DNA of 64,000 nt from Acinetobacter soli (GCF_000760595.1 NZ_BBNM01000003.1:186001-250000); one strand, 5' to 3'; counted from the first letter of the stretch, positions 1 through 10,995 are shown. Notes: a model not told the origin generated them from the letters alone. Translations and numbers: made by a program.

Positions 1-1553
1 GCCGAAATAATGGTTTTTACTGTTGCAAAGTTCAAACCAGATTTGTTCGCCACCATGGTCCCTGCAACTGCACTGTTCAAGACGTGTGTGGTCGAAACTG
101 GCATACCTAGACCATCTGCTGCTGCAATGGTGCTCATGGCAACGAGTTCAGCAGACATGCCTTGACCATAGGTCATGTGGTTTTTACCAATACGCTCACC
201 CACAGTCACCACAATACGCTTCCAGCCTACCATCGTGCCCAAGCCAAGTGCCAAGGCAACCGCAACCTTCACCCAGTTAGGAATATACTGTAAAAAGCCA
301 TCAAGGTTGCTACGATATTCTTTTAAGGTATCTTGTTGCTGAGGAGTCATTGCAGGAAGTGCTTCAGCTTTTTCCAAACGTTTAAACGTTGTGGTGCTCA
401 AGTACATATCATTACGAATTTCGCTGACTGCCTGCTCTGGGATATCTTTTAAATCGCCATACTGTCCTACGCGCTCACCCAAGTGATCTGTAATGCTGGC
501 CAATGCCGGTAAAACTTCAGGGGTTTGCTCTTTGGTCTGGATAAACTTGGTCAGTACAACACGCGCCTTTTCATCTTGCATTTCATTTTGGTTGGCATGC
601 AAGACAATTGCCGTTTCACCTGAAAGTTGCTCAAACGATTTAAGATACTGTGCATCCAAGTTCTTGTTGAGCGAGTACGCCAAAGGAACCAAGCCAATCA
701 GGATCAGCATAATCAAGCCCATACCTTTCTGACCATCGTTTGATCCGTGTGCAAAACTTACACCTGTACAGGTAAAGATCAAAATTGCACGAATCAATGG
801 TGGTGGTGGCTTGTTGCCTTCTGGTGGCTGGAACAATTCAAGCTGACGGCGAAATACTTTTTTCACCAGCAAAAATAAGATCGCAGCAAATGCAAAACCG
901 ATTAAAGGAGAAAAGAGTAACGCTTTACCGACCTTGATCACCTGATCCATATCGATACCGCTGGTACCCGTCGATGCATTTAAAATGTGGTTCATGATGC
1001 CCACACCTAAAATCGAACCAATCAAGGTATGCGAACTTGATGCTGGGATACCCAAAAACCAAGTGCCTAAGTTCCAGATAATCGCTGCAATTAAGAGCGC
1101 GAACACCATGGCAAATCCGGCACCACTGCTGACATTCATAATCAGTTCAACAGGAAGTAACGCAATAATACCGTAGGCAACTGCACCACTGGCCACCATC
1201 ACGCCAAGAAAGTTACAAAAGCCCGCCCACATCACTGCAACAGGTGCAGGTAAGGCGTTGGTGTAAATGACCGTCGCCACAGCATTGGCTGTGTCATGGA
1301 AACCATTTACAAATTCAAATCCCAAGGCAATAAACAATGCCGTTGAAAGGAGAATAATAGAATACAAATTTAAAGGTGGAACATGCGCTAAATCAGCATT
1401 GACCTGAAATCCAATATAAATCAGAGTCGCAACGATGACCGTAAGAAACACCGGCATAAAAAACTTCGGTGTCGGTACGTGTACATTCGTCGATTTCGCA
1501 TGTGAAGGTTCCACAGGCTTTGAATCCGAAACAGGGGGAAGATTTGAATTCAT
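1..1553 (-). CDS. PiT-family inorganic phosphate transporter (3' end outside window)
   Basis: Low-affinity phosphate:cation symporter of the inner membrane. Translating the minus strand from the ATG at 1553 gives an open frame to the window edge (about 517 codons, no stop), so the C-terminus is missing. The PiT signature repeats are visible: GFEFVNGFHDTANAVAT near residue 65 and a second copy, FAHGSNDGQKGMG, near residue 245. They are separated by hydrophobic helices and followed by a soluble loop and a C-terminal helical block ending at VKTIIS. An in-frame stop lies four codons upstream of the ATG, which fixes this start or a later one. The Shine-Dalgarno is poor, and an 8-bp hairpin sits just upstream. 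A Pho-box-like repeat lies 50-70 bases upstream, which suggests PhoB control. Family assignment is firm; the exact paralogue is not. Confidence 0.93.
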   Translation of the reverse strand, partial: MNSNLPPVSDSKPVEPSHAKSTNVHVPTPKFFMPVFLTVIVATLIYIGFQVNADLAHVPPLNLYSIILLSTALFIALGFEFVNGFHDTANAVATVIYTNALPAPVAVMWAGFCNFLGVMVASGAVAYGIIALLPVELIMNVSSGAGFAMVFALLIAAIIWNLGTWFLGIPASSSHTLIGSILGVGIMNHILNASTGTSGIDMDQVIKVGKALLFSPLIGFAFAAILFLLVKKVFRRQLELFQPPEGNKPPPPLIRAILIFTCTGVSFAHGSNDGQKGMGLIMLILIGLVPLAYSLNKNLDAQYLKSFEQLSGETAIVLHANQNEMQDEKARVVLTKFIQTKEQTPEVLPALASITDHLGERVGQYGDLKDIPEQAVSEIRNDMYLSTTTFKRLEKAEALPAMTPQQQDTLKEYRSNLDGFLQYIPNWVKVAVALALGLGTMVGWKRIVVTVGERIGKNHMTYGQGMSAELVAMSTIAAADGLGMPVSTTHVLNSAVAGTMVANKSGLNFATVKTIIS

Positions 1554-1564
1554 GCAGACGGTTC

Positions 1565-1587
1565 AAGGGGATCAATAAAATCCCCTT
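1565..1587 (-). promoter_or_regulatory. 5' leader hairpin of the phosphate transporter
   Basis: A perfect 8-bp inverted repeat, AAGGGGAT/ATCCCCTT, with a 7-base loop. It ends 12 bases before the transporter's start codon on the minus strand. There is no U-tract, so it is not an intrinsic terminator. Its GGGG arm could mask or present a ribosome contact site. Function is inferred. Confidence 0.45.
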
Positions 1588-1603
1588 ATTCTTAAATTAA
1601 ATT

Positions 1604-1621
1604 ATGACAATTATATGACAA
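1604..1621 (-). promoter_or_regulatory. Pho-box-like site
   Basis: On the minus strand there are two direct copies of TTGTCAT separated by ATAA (11-base period). This matches the known PhoB box layout (CTGTCAT, 4 bases, CTGTCAT) with only the first base of each half changed. It lies 51-68 bases upstream of the phosphate transporter start and is oriented towards it. Confidence 0.7.
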
Positions 1622-1997
1622 ACGACGCCCTAATGAAGTCAATTTTTACTCAATTAACTTCATTTTTCGCCTAAATTGCGCTATTTTTTTAACGCAAAAT
1701 AAAATTATGTTTTTATATTTCAAAAACTTAATAGTTTTAATAAGTTTATGACAGGCTTATAATTTAATTTGTCATAATTGCCGAAAAAAATGACACTTAA
1801 CTTAAATGAAGCGCTAAGCTGCTGCCTGTTTAAGCATTTTGAAAGTTAATTATTTCACTTTGATGAAATTTTCAGCGCTTAAAGTAAAAAATGACTCATC
1901 ACATTTTTTTGATCGCATCAGTTCTTGATGAAAATGACATCAAATACCATGGCTTCTGTTACAATAATGCGCATTTTTAAATCGTTAGGGGTTCTCC
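1622..1997. other. Intergenic region upstream of metH
   Basis: AT-rich DNA between the divergent phosphate transporter and metH. I see no ORF and no fit to a cobalamin or SAH riboswitch. A possible -10 hexamer TACAAT lies at 1960-1965 without a good -35 partner. The only metH-proximal signal is the weak ribosome site AGGGG at 1987-1991. Confidence 0.4.
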
Positions 1998-4900
1998 ATG
2001 TCGACGCTAGCCACCCTCAAAGAGCTGCTTGCCAAGCGCATTCTCATTATTGATGGTGCGATGGGTACCATGATTCAACGCCATAAGCTTGAAGAAGCAG
2101 ATTATCGTGGTGAGCGTTTTGCAGACTGGGCACATGACCTTAAGGGCAATAACGATCTGCTGGTGTTAACCCAGCCTCAAATTATACAAGGTATTCATGA
2201 AGCGTATCTTGAAGCGGGTGCCGATATTATCGAAACCAATAGCTTTAATGGTACTCGCGTGTCGATGTCGGATTACCATATGGAGGAATTGGTTCCCGAG
2301 ATTAACCGCGAAGCAGCACGTTTGGCAAAAGCCGCGTGTGAGAAATACAGTACCCCAGATAAACCGCGCTTTGTTGCAGGGGTATTGGGTCCGACATCAC
2401 GTACCTGTTCCATTTCTCCCGATGTCAATAATCCTGCATTTCGTAACGTCACCTTCGATGAACTTAAAAACAACTATATTGAAGCCACACATGCCTTGAT
2501 TGAAGGTGGCTCGGATATCATTCTCATCGAGACCGTTTTCGATACCTTAAACTGTAAAGCGGCAATTTTTGCGGTTAAGGAAGTCTTTAAGCAGATCGGT
2601 CGTGAACTGCCCCTCATGATCTCAGGCACCATTACCGATGCATCGGGGCGTACTCTCACTGGTCAGACGGCTGAGGCATTTTGGAACTCTGTACGCCACG
2701 GCGATTTACTTTCGATTGGCTTTAACTGTGCACTCGGTGCAGATGCCATGCGTCCGCATGTTAAAACCATTTCCGATGTCGCCGATACTTTTGTTTCAGC
2801 GCACCCAAATGCCGGATTGCCGAATGCATTTGGTGAATACGATGAAACACCGGAACAAACGGCGGCTTTCTTAAAAGAGTTTGCCGAAAGCGGTTTGATT
2901 AATATTACCGGTGGTTGCTGTGGTACAACGCCAGATCACATCCGTGCAATCTACAACGCGGTAAAAGATATTCAGCCACGTTCAGTGCCTGAAACAGTTC
3001 CTGCTTGTCGTTTAAGTGGTTTAGAGCCATTTAATATCTATGACGATTCATTGTTTGTGAATGTCGGTGAACGTACCAATGTCACGGGTTCGAAAAAGTT
3101 TTTGCGTTTAATCCGTGAAGAACAATTTGCCGAGGCATTGGAAGTTGCACAGCAACAAGTTGAAGCAGGCGCTCAAATCATCGACATCAATATGGATGAA
3201 GGCTTGCTCGACTCTCAAAATGCCATGGTGCATTTTTTGAATCTGGTGGCCTCTGAGCCTGAAATCTCTCGTGTGCCCATCATGATTGACTCATCGAAGT
3301 GGGAAATTATTGAAGCGGGCTTAAAATGTGTTCAGGGTAAGCCTGTCGTCAACTCCATTTCGCTTAAAGAAGGCTATGATGAGTTTGTCGAAAAAGCGCG
3401 TCTGTGCCGTCAATATGGCGCGGCTGTCATTGTGATGGCGTTTGACGAAGTCGGTCAGGCCGATACCGCTGAACGTAAGCGCGAAATCTGTAAACGCTCC
3501 TATGATATTTTGGTAAATGAAGTCGGCTATCCGGCTGAAGATATCATTTTTGATCCAAACGTGTTTGCGGTCGCAACCGGTATTGAAGAACACAATAATT
3601 ATGCGGTTGACTTTATTGAAGCAACTGGCTGGATCAAACAGAATTTACCTCATGCCATGATTTCTGGCGGCGTATCTAACGTCTCCTTCTCTTTTCGTGG
3701 CAATGAACCCGTCCGTGAAGCCATTCACTCGGTATTTTTATATCATGCTATCAAGCAAGGCATGACCATGGGGATTGTCAATGCGGGCCAAATGGCCATT
3801 TATGACGATATTCCAAAAGAATTAAAAGATGCTGTTGAAGATGTGATCCTGAATCAAAATCAGGGTGAATCTGGTCAAAATGCTACCGAAAAATTGCTTG
3901 AAGTGGCTGAGAAATTTCGTAGCCAAGGCGGCAAGGTCAAAGAAGCCGAAAACCTTGAATGGCGAAATCAACCAGTCGAAAAACGTCTGGAATATGCCTT
4001 GGTTAAAGGTATTACCACCTTTATTGATCAAGATACCGAAGAAGCACGCCTGAAATCTAAACGTCCGCTAGATGTCATTGAAGGCCCGCTGATGGATGGT
4101 ATGAACGTGGTGGGTGATCTGTTTGGTTCTGGAAAAATGTTTTTGCCGCAGGTGGTTAAATCGGCCCGTGTAATGAAGCAGGCGGTGGCATGGCTGAATC
4201 CGTACATCGAAGCGGAAAAAGCAGAGGGACAAACCAAAGGCAAAGTACTCATGGCCACGGTAAAAGGTGACGTACATGATATTGGCAAGAATATTGTGGG
4301 CGTGGTGTTGGGGTGTAATGGTTACGATATTGTCGATTTGGGCGTGATGGTACCCGCCGAGAAAATTTTGCAAACTGCGATCGATGAAAAGTGTGACATT
4401 ATTGGCCTATCTGGACTGATTACACCGAGCCTAGACGAGATGGTATTTGTGGCCAAAGAAATGCAGCGTAAAGGCTTTAGCATTCCCCTTCTTATCGGTG
4501 GAGCAACCACCTCAAAAGCGCATACCGCAGTCAAAATTGAACCACAGTATCAAAATGATGCCGTGATTTATGTCGCAGACGCCTCACGTGCTGTGGGTGT
4601 CGCCACCACACTGCTTTCCAAAGAAATGCGCGGTACATTTATTGAAGAACAACGTGCCGAATACGCCAAAATTCGTGAGCGTCTCGCCAACAAGCAGCCA
4701 AAAGCCGCCAAGCTTAGCTATTTAGAAGCAGTAAAAAATGGCTTTAATATTGACTGGAATGCCTACGTACCACCTAAACCAAATCTGCTTGGCGAAAAGG
4801 TCATTACCCAGTATCCGCTTGAAAAACTGGTGCCATATTTCGATTGGACTCCGTTTTTTATCTCGTGGAGCTTGACCGGAAAATTTCCAAAAATTCTAAC

Positions 4901-5684
4901 CGATGATGTGGTAGGAGAAGCCGCGACTGATTTATATAATCAAGCTCAGGCGATGCTTCAAGATATTATTGAAAATAAGCGCTTTGATGCCCGAGCTGTA
5001 TTTGCGTTATACCCTGCCAAACGAACGGGAGATGACACGGTCTCTGTTTATGATATGCAAGGTAACGCCACACATCGCTTTGAGCATTTGCGTCAGCAGT
5101 CCGATAAAGTGACAGGTAAACCAAACTTGTCACTTGCAGATTTTATTAGCCCAGCCGAGCAACATACCGATTACCTAGGTGGATTTACCGTCTCGATTTT
5201 TGGTGCAGAAGAACTCGCAAATGAATATAAAGCCAAAGGAGATGACTATTCTGCAATTCTGGTTCAATCCTTGGGAGATCGTTTTGCCGAAGCCTTTGCC
5301 GAACATTTGCACGAACGGATTCGTAAAGAATATTGGGGCTATCAACCAGATGAAAATCTCGACAACGATGCCTTAATTAAGGAAAAGTATGTCGGAATTC
5401 GACCTGCACCCGGTTACCCTGCATGCCCAGAGCATTCAGAAAAAGCAGTGTTGTTTGACTGGTTAGGTTCAACAGATAAGATTGGAACCTATTTGACCAG
5501 CAGTTTTGCCATGTGGCCACCTTCAAGTGTCAGCGGCTTTTATTATAGCTTGCCGCAATCTGAATACTTTAATGTCGGTAAGATTTCTCAGGATCAGCTT
5601 GAAGACTACGCCAAACGTAAAGACTGGACACTGGATGAAGCGAAACGTTGGTTAGCGCCAAATTTAGATGATTCGATCAACTAA
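1998..5684 (+). CDS. metH: Cobalamin-dependent methionine synthase
   Basis: Transfers the methyl group of 5-methyltetrahydrofolate through cob(I)alamin to homocysteine in the cytosol. It has 1228 residues, the full length of the four-module enzyme. The homocysteine module (about 1-330) carries zinc ligands Cys244 and the Cys307-Cys308 pair in GGCCGTTP. The pterin module (about 350-620) has the [11 protein letters not shown] start. The cobalamin module contains DVHDIG, with His760 as the lower cobalt ligand (His759 in E. coli), followed by [13 protein letters not shown] and GGATTS. The C-terminal activation domain has [10 protein letters not shown] and binds S-adenosylmethionine. It is monocistronic, with a terminator directly after it. 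No B12 riboswitch is visible upstream. Confidence 0.98.
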   Translation: MSTLATLKELLAKRILIIDGAMGTMIQRHKLEEADYRGERFADWAHDLKGNNDLLVLTQPQIIQGIHEAYLEAGADIIETNSFNGTRVSMSDYHMEELVPEINREAARLAKAACEKYSTPDKPRFVAGVLGPTSRTCSISPDVNNPAFRNVTFDELKNNYIEATHALIEGGSDIILIETVFDTLNCKAAIFAVKEVFKQIGRELPLMISGTITDASGRTLTGQTAEAFWNSVRHGDLLSIGFNCALGADAMRPHVKTISDVADTFVSAHPNAGLPNAFGEYDETPEQTAAFLKEFAESGLINITGGCCGTTPDHIRAIYNAVKDIQPRSVPETVPACRLSGLEPFNIYDDSLFVNVGERTNVTGSKKFLRLIREEQFAEALEVAQQQVEAGAQIIDINMDEGLLDSQNAMVHFLNLVASEPEISRVPIMIDSSKWEIIEAGLKCVQGKPVVNSISLKEGYDEFVEKARLCRQYGAAVIVMAFDEVGQADTAERKREICKRSYDILVNEVGYPAEDIIFDPNVFAVATGIEEHNNYAVDFIEATGWIKQNLPHAMISGGVSNVSFSFRGNEPVREAIHSVFLYHAIKQGMTMGIVNAGQMAIYDDIPKELKDAVEDVILNQNQGESGQNATEKLLEVAEKFRSQGGKVKEAENLEWRNQPVEKRLEYALVKGITTFIDQDTEEARLKSKRPLDVIEGPLMDGMNVVGDLFGSGKMFLPQVVKSARVMKQAVAWLNPYIEAEKAEGQTKGKVLMATVKGDVHDIGKNIVGVVLGCNGYDIVDLGVMVPAEKILQTAIDEKCDIIGLSGLITPSLDEMVFVAKEMQRKGFSIPLLIGGATTSKAHTAVKIEPQYQNDAVIYVADASRAVGVATTLLSKEMRGTFIEEQRAEYAKIRERLANKQPKAAKLSYLEAVKNGFNIDWNAYVPPKPNLLGEKVITQYPLEKLVPYFDWTPFFISWSLTGKFPKILTDDVVGEAATDLYNQAQAMLQDIIENKRFDARAVFALYPAKRTGDDTVSVYDMQGNATHRFEHLRQQSDKVTGKPNLSLADFISPAEQHTDYLGGFTVSIFGAEELANEYKAKGDDYSAILVQSLGDRFAEAFAEHLHERIRKEYWGYQPDENLDNDALIKEKYVGIRPAPGYPACPEHSEKAVLFDWLGSTDKIGTYLTSSFAMWPPSSVSGFYYSLPQSEYFNVGKISQDQLEDYAKRKDWTLDEAKRWLAPNLDDSIN

Positions 5685-5689
5685 AGTTA

Positions 5690-5720
5690 AAAAATCCCTC
5701 GTTGAAGAGGGATTTTTTTT
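5690..5720. terminator. Bidirectional terminator between metH and the cold-shock gene
   Basis: AAAAATCCCTC/GAGGGATTTTT hairpin with a short loop and a run of eight T on the plus strand and of A on the other side. It sits between two convergent genes and can serve both. Confidence 0.85.
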
Positions 5721-5723
5721 AAA

Positions 5724-6020
5724 TCATTTATTTTTAAAATTTGAGAGTAAAGCCGACGTAATCGTCGTGTTATTTTCCACTGCACGTGATTTTTTGGCTT
5801 TTGCAGACTGATCGACCACACGCTGAATTTTAACTGCTTTAAACTTACCGTTATTTTCAACCACCATAAATTTCACACGTTCATTGCGCTTAGGCTCACC
5901 GTCTTCAAGTGGAAAGTCTGAAATATGAAAAAAGACATCTTGCTCTAGGCCGCCAATAAAACCATAGCCTTTAGTGGCGTCGTATTGCTTGATTTTGCCC
6001 TGATAAACTTCAGATTTCAT
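5724..6020 (-). CDS. Cold-shock-domain protein
   Basis: A 98-residue protein with an N-terminal cold-shock (S1-like OB) domain. RNP1 appears as KGYGFIGG (around residue 18) and RNP2 as DVFFHISDF (around residue 28), the nucleic-acid contact strands. The C-terminal 30 residues are basic and then low-complexity (SAKAKKSRAVENN), longer than in a classical 70-residue Csp. Likely an RNA-binding protein of the cytosol. It is the only gene in its unit and converges on metH. Confidence 0.9.
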   Translation of the reverse strand: MKSEVYQGKIKQYDATKGYGFIGGLEQDVFFHISDFPLEDGEPKRNERVKFMVVENNGKFKAVKIQRVVDQSAKAKKSRAVENNTTITSALLSNFKNK

Positions 6021-6181
6021 AAATTATGCCCGTAGCGTTACTCAATCCCCCATTATACCTCAAACTTGAATCAGCGCGACAATCAAGCACGAGCGTTCTT
6101 TGCAGATATACTGATTGCTCTATATGGATTAAAAAAAAGCGCAGCCTGAATGCTGCGCCTGATGACAAATGCGGGATTGAG

Positions 6182-8281
6182 TTAAAACTGATACTTTAAT
6201 CCGACCTGCAACAAACGTGTTTGACCTGGATATACATAAGCATTAAAGGCACTATCATCATATTTTTTATCGAAAATATTTTTCACGCTTGCATTTAAGC
6301 GCAGTGCTTTTGATACGTTGTAGTAAGCGATTAAATCTGTCACAGCATATGCTTTCATATTATAAGTTGTGTTCGATGTCTGACCTTTACGATCTGAAAT
6401 AAAGCGCTGATTCATTCCTAGCCCCAAACCGTTCAATGTACCCGAGTCAAACTCATACACACTCAATAAATTGAAGGTATTCTTTGGAATATTCGCCAGA
6501 CGCGTTCCTTTCAATAAAATATTGTCTTTCACCACTTCAGTATCTGAATAAGTATAATTGGCAATCGCTTTCCATTGTGGTGTGATATGACCACTCAGAT
6601 TGAGCTCAAAACCTTGACTTTGTACCTCGCCCGCTGCCACTGACTTATTGATATTCACTGGATCTGGTGTCAGCACATTTTTCTTTTTAACAAAGAAAAT
6701 AGCACTATCGAATGCTAAGCGATCATCTAATAATTGTAACTTCGAACCAATTTCATAAGACATACCTTTCTCTGGATCAAAACCTTGTCCGAAACGGTCT
6801 GAACCAGTATTCGGTTTGAATGACTGACTGATATTGCCATATACATTCCATTGATCTGTCAATGAATATACCAATCCGATACGTGGCACCAGTGCATTAA
6901 AATCTTTGGACCACTGGCTTTGATTTAAGTGATTTGTATATTCATGTTGATAATGCTCGTATCTCATACCAATCAATGTTTTAAGTCTGTCATTCAAATC
7001 AATCTGATCTTGTACAAAATAGGCAAGGCTACGTAATTTCTCGCGATCATCAAGTGCTGGGCTGTCTAAAGCAGGCAACGATGCGCCATAAATTGGATTT
7101 GTAATATCAAGATCAAAATTATTGCCCGATGAGCGAATGATATAAGATTTATAGTCGTACTGTTCAGCCTCAACGCCAGTGACCAGCGTATGCTGCATGT
7201 TAAATAAATTAAATTTTCCTTGCACATTTGCCTGAATATTTTTATCAATCCAGTCTAATCTTCTCCAGTTATAGTTACGCTTGATCACCTGACCATCGGT
7301 ATTTGCTTTGAGCCCGCTGGCTTCAACCGCATAGCCATATAACTCACCATTTAGATATTGTCCGCCTACATTTAACGTCCAGTCATCATTGAGTTGATGC
7401 TCCAGTCTGAGTTGTAACATATCATTATTGTTGTAAAGTAAATTACGTTGCTTGCCAGATTCCCACCAATATTCTTTGGAATCAAAATACGTGGTTTGCT
7501 GATTTGGATATCGGGTAAAGCCACGATCTAGCGGATGACGGTTACGTAATATGTCGGCTTCAAATGTGAGCTTGGTATAGTCAGATGGTGTCCACTGAAG
7601 TACTGGTGCAATACTAAAACGCTTGGATTTTACATGATCACGATACGTCTCACCGTTTTCACCTGCAATATTTAAACGATAGGTCAGCGTCTTATCTGTA
7701 TTCATTGCGCCAGTCGTATCAAGTGTAGCCTGATACAAACCTTCACTGTCTAAACCCGCACCTAGAATTGTTGTGTGTTCTGTATTAGGTGTTTTACTCG
7801 TTATATTAAATGTTCCCCCGGGGTCAGTTCGTCCATACAAACTGGATGCAGGACCTCTGAGCACATCAATTCGCTCTACGTTATATTGGTTAGGCGCGTT
7901 TGGATAGCCGCGATTAATTGGAAAACCATTACGAAAATATTCACCACTGGTAAAACCGCGTACGGTGTAGGTGGTCAGTCCTTGTCCTCCAAAATTATTG
8001 CCACGCCCTACGCCGACCACATCAAGCGCCTCTGTGAGTCGTGATGGCGCCAAATCTTTTAATATAGCAGGACTAATGACACTGACCGACTGAGGTGTAT
8101 CCTTGAGTGGAGTATCGGTTCGAGTTGCAGAATCAGATGTTTTTACATGATATGTATGTGCTTGATCACTTTGTGACTGCAACATAATGACAGGCAATTG
8201 ATTAATTTGATCTTGAGCATGGGTATAGCTATACATGCCGACAGATAGGAGACAAAGATACTGAAAACTGACTTTAAACAA
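6182..8281 (-). CDS. TonB-dependent siderophore receptor
   Basis: Outer-membrane receptor for ferric siderophores, 699 residues. A signal peptide ends near residue 22 (THAQ). Next comes a plug domain (about 45-180) with TPQSVSVI, TVRGFTSGEYFRNGFP and the RIDVLRGPASSLYGR motif. The rest is a 22-strand barrel ending in LLQVGLKYQF, with the terminal aromatic needed for outer-membrane assembly. The start is TTG at 8281. It is chosen because AAGGAAG lies seven bases upstream and no ATG gives a full signal peptide. A Fur-like site lies about 50 bases upstream, so iron repression is likely. It is transcribed divergently from the mutarotase gene. The ligand cannot be told from sequence. Confidence 0.93.
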   Translation of the reverse strand: MFKVSFQYLCLLSVGMYSYTHAQDQINQLPVIMLQSQSDQAHTYHVKTSDSATRTDTPLKDTPQSVSVISPAILKDLAPSRLTEALDVVGVGRGNNFGGQGLTTYTVRGFTSGEYFRNGFPINRGYPNAPNQYNVERIDVLRGPASSLYGRTDPGGTFNITSKTPNTEHTTILGAGLDSEGLYQATLDTTGAMNTDKTLTYRLNIAGENGETYRDHVKSKRFSIAPVLQWTPSDYTKLTFEADILRNRHPLDRGFTRYPNQQTTYFDSKEYWWESGKQRNLLYNNNDMLQLRLEHQLNDDWTLNVGGQYLNGELYGYAVEASGLKANTDGQVIKRNYNWRRLDWIDKNIQANVQGKFNLFNMQHTLVTGVEAEQYDYKSYIIRSSGNNFDLDITNPIYGASLPALDSPALDDREKLRSLAYFVQDQIDLNDRLKTLIGMRYEHYQHEYTNHLNQSQWSKDFNALVPRIGLVYSLTDQWNVYGNISQSFKPNTGSDRFGQGFDPEKGMSYEIGSKLQLLDDRLAFDSAIFFVKKKNVLTPDPVNINKSVAAGEVQSQGFELNLSGHITPQWKAIANYTYSDTEVVKDNILLKGTRLANIPKNTFNLLSVYEFDSGTLNGLGLGMNQRFISDRKGQTSNTTYNMKAYAVTDLIAYYNVSKALRLNASVKNIFDKKYDDSAFNAYVYPGQTRLLQVGLKYQF

Positions 8282-8331
8282 GAGGATTCTTCCTTGAAAT
8301 AAGAACCGATTATATTAATAATACAAAAATT

Positions 8332-8352
8332 AACAATAACCATTATCAATTA
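8332..8352 (-). promoter_or_regulatory. Putative Fur box
   Basis: The minus strand reads AATTGATAATGGTTATTGTT. This resembles the Fur consensus GATAATGATAATCATTATC (AATTGA-TAATGG-TTATTG as three hexamers). It lies 50-70 bases upstream of the TonB receptor start. Confidence 0.55.
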
Positions 8353-8571
8353 TTTATTTAACAATTGACTCAGATGAGAGTTATTATTGGCATTCATGAC
8401 AAAACGACAGGAAATTATTAGAAATTTGAATGCTAAAATCGCGTTTCAACATATATTGATCAGTTTTTATATTGATACAGGATTGATCCAATAAGAATAT
8501 CTTACAAAACCCATGGCTATTATTGACACCTAAAATTGATTTAAAAAATATATCTAAAAGAGGAACATCGA

Positions 8572-9720
8572 GTGATTTTTAAAGAATTAGCTTATTTGAA
8601 TCTGTTCAGTCTGTTGTTTGCTTCAACGACCTTTGCAGCCACATTAACACAGCAGCCCTATGGTAAGACAAAAGATGGACAAGCTGTCCAATTATATACC
8701 ATGCAGAATGATCGAGGTACATCGGTATCGTTTATCAGCTTTGGTGGCGTTATTACTCACATCATGACACCCGATGCCCAAGGCAAAAAAGACAATATTG
8801 TGTTAGGGTTTGATAACTTACATGGTTATGAAGTGGTTGATACTGAACAAGGCATTCATTTTGGTTCGTTAATTGGACGTTATGCCAACCGTATTGGGCA
8901 TGGTTCGTTTACCTTAGATGGCAAAACGTATCATTTAGAAAAGAATAATGGTCCCAATACTCTACATAGTGCAGGCTTAGGCTACGATAAACGTGTATGG
9001 CAGGTTCAACCGCTTATTTCTAAAGGCAAAGAAGTCAAAGCTTCGTTAAAACTGACCAGTCCAGATGGAGATCAGGGATTTCCGGGGAAGCTTGATGTAG
9101 AAGTTATTTATAGTTTATCGGATGACAACGCCTTTACAATTGAATATAAAGCGAAAACAGATAAACCGACCGTGATTAACTTAACCAATCACAGTTATTT
9201 TAATCTGTCGGGCGCGCAAAATAGCCCTTATGGTGTGATGAATCACATCGTACAACTCAATGCCGATCGCATTTTACAAACCGACAAAAACTCTTTACCC
9301 ACTGGCGAAATTAAAAGTGTAGCAGGTACTCCTTTCGATTTCAGACAACCCAAAGCCATTGTGAAAGATATTCGACAAAATAACCAGCAATTGGCGTTTG
9401 GTTATGGCTATGATCAAACATGGATCATCAATTCAGGTCAAGATAAGTTACAACGTGCAGCATTTGTCTTCGACCCTCAATCTAAACGGACTTTAGAAAT
9501 TCTAACGACCGAACCCAGTATTCAGATGTACACTGCCAATCACTTGTTAGGTCAAATTGCAGGCGCGAACGGCGTCCTGTACCGACAAGGAGATGCTGTT
9601 GCACTCGAAACACAGCATTATCCGGATAGTCCGAATCAAGCACATTTTCCTTCGACGCGTCTAGATCCGGATCAAAGCTTTCAAAGCAAAACCGTCTTTA
9701 AATTTGGTCTGAAAAATTAA
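8572..9720 (+). CDS. mro: Aldose 1-epimerase (secreted mutarotase)
   Basis: Interconverts alpha and beta anomers of aldoses. It has 382 residues, close to the 381-residue secreted mutarotase described from Acinetobacter calcoaceticus. An N-terminal signal peptide ends near TTFAA (about residue 23), so the protein acts in the periplasm or outside. GalM motifs are [14 protein letters not shown], the His-containing [21 protein letters not shown] and the catalytic-Glu segment [15 protein letters not shown]. The start is GTG at 8572, supported by AGAGGA 8 bases upstream. In Acinetobacter, glucose is mostly oxidised in the periplasm, so an exported mutarotase would feed glucose dehydrogenase; that link is inference. 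A perfect hairpin follows the gene. Confidence 0.95.
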   Translation: MIFKELAYLNLFSLLFASTTFAATLTQQPYGKTKDGQAVQLYTMQNDRGTSVSFISFGGVITHIMTPDAQGKKDNIVLGFDNLHGYEVVDTEQGIHFGSLIGRYANRIGHGSFTLDGKTYHLEKNNGPNTLHSAGLGYDKRVWQVQPLISKGKEVKASLKLTSPDGDQGFPGKLDVEVIYSLSDDNAFTIEYKAKTDKPTVINLTNHSYFNLSGAQNSPYGVMNHIVQLNADRILQTDKNSLPTGEIKSVAGTPFDFRQPKAIVKDIRQNNQQLAFGYGYDQTWIINSGQDKLQRAAFVFDPQSKRTLEILTTEPSIQMYTANHLLGQIAGANGVLYRQGDAVALETQHYPDSPNQAHFPSTRLDPDQSFQSKTVFKFGLKN

Positions 9721-9732
9721 GCTTTTATCGTG

Positions 9733-9765
9733 GCACCCTTTATTGTTCAAAACAATAAAGGGTGC
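9733..9765. terminator. Long perfect hairpin after mro
   Basis: A perfect 15-bp stem (GCACCCTTTATTGTT and its complement) with a CAA loop, between the convergent mro and fsr-like genes. There is no clear T-run on either strand, so it is a non-canonical bidirectional terminator or an mRNA-end stabiliser. Confidence 0.6.
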
Positions 9766-9780
9766 TCAGCAAATCAAGTC

Positions 9781-10995
9781 TTATCTGGTTTTAGGCAAGA
9801 AAAATGCTGCTAGCCCCAATAGCGGCATAAATGAGCACAGTTTAAATACCCATTCAATCCCGTTGATATCGGCTAAATATCCTAGCCCTGCGGCTGCAAT
9901 TCCGCTCACACCAAACATCAAACCAAACATTAAACCTGAAATCATGCCAACACGCCCCGGAACTGCCTCTTGTGCATAGACCACCATGGCGGCAAAAGCA
10001 GATGAGAGTATGAGCCCTGCAAGAATTGAAAGTATAGTAGTCCAGAATAAATCGGCATAAGGCATGATCAATGCAAAAGGTGCCATTCCCACAAAAGACA
10101 CCCAAATGACAGCATTACGGCCAATTTTGTCTCCAATCGGACCGCCGGCGAAAGTTCCCACTGCCACAGCAGCCAGAAAAGCAAACAAATGGAGCTGCGC
10201 AGTTGGTAAACTGATTTGAAATTTATGAATAAGATAAAAAGTAAAATAATTACTAATACTGGCAATATACGTAAACTTGGCAAACATCAGTACGCACACC
10301 GTACCAATCGCCATAAAAAGCTGACGCCCATGTAATTTGTGAAGAGTACTATTGGTTTTGGTCGCCACTTTAGATTTGGCATGCTCGATAGACCAGCGAC
10401 TCACCCGAGATAAAATACAAATCGACAAGATACTTAAAGCCACTAGCCATGCCAGTGCATGCTGACCAAAAGGCACAATAATTAAAGCTGCCAAAACTGG
10501 CCCGATTGCCGTTCCTGAATTTCCGCCCACCTGAAAAGTCGATTGTGCTGTACCAAATCTACCACCCGATGCAAGACGAGCCACACGCGATGCTTCAGGA
10601 TGAAAAGTTGCAGAGCCCACGCCAATCAATGCAGCAGCAAGTAGTAACACCATAAAATTTGGTGAAAATGCCAACAATAATACACCACCTAAGGTCACGC
10701 CAGCCCCGATCGGGAGTAAGTAGGGTTTAGGATGTTTATCGGTGTACAGTCCAACCCAAGGTTGCAGCAACGAACCCGTAATTTGATAAACAAACGAAAT
10801 CAGCCCAACTTGTGCAAAACTCAGGGCAAAATTGGCCTTGAGCATTGGATAGATTGCAGGTAAAACAGCTTGAATCAAGTCGTTGAGCAAATGGGCAATC
10901 GCCACGGCACCCACAATGTGAATGATCATTTTTTGTGGTTGTATCGGTGCGGTATTTAAATTGGGTGTGTCTTTCAACTGTACAGAAGACGTCAT
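9781..10995 (-). CDS. MFS exporter, fosmidomycin-resistance (Fsr) type
   Basis: Inner-membrane drug:proton antiporter of the major facilitator superfamily, 404 residues with about 12 membrane helices. Fsr-like features are HLLNDLIQAVLPAIYPMLK in helix 1, the TGSLLQPWVGLYTDKHPKPY loop, and GVGSATFHPEASRVARLASGG, which is characteristic of this subfamily. The ATG at 10995 is preferred because GGAG precedes it by nine bases; an in-frame TTG at 11010 is the alternative. It is divergent from an AraC regulator that probably controls it. The true substrate is unknown. Confidence 0.88.
   Translation of the reverse strand: MTSSVQLKDTPNLNTAPIQPQKMIIHIVGAVAIAHLLNDLIQAVLPAIYPMLKANFALSFAQVGLISFVYQITGSLLQPWVGLYTDKHPKPYLLPIGAGVTLGGVLLLAFSPNFMVLLLAAALIGVGSATFHPEASRVARLASGGRFGTAQSTFQVGGNSGTAIGPVLAALIIVPFGQHALAWLVALSILSICILSRVSRWSIEHAKSKVATKTNSTLHKLHGRQLFMAIGTVCVLMFAKFTYIASISNYFTFYLIHKFQISLPTAQLHLFAFLAAVAVGTFAGGPIGDKIGRNAVIWVSFVGMAPFALIMPYADLFWTTILSILAGLILSSAFAAMVVYAQEAVPGRVGMISGLMFGLMFGVSGIAAAGLGYLADINGIEWVFKLCSFMPLLGLAAFFLPKTR

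Noticed and set aside
1622..1997. Possible cobalamin or SAH riboswitch before metH
   Set aside because: No B12-box-like or SAH-switch core could be found by eye; only AT-rich sequence and short repeats.
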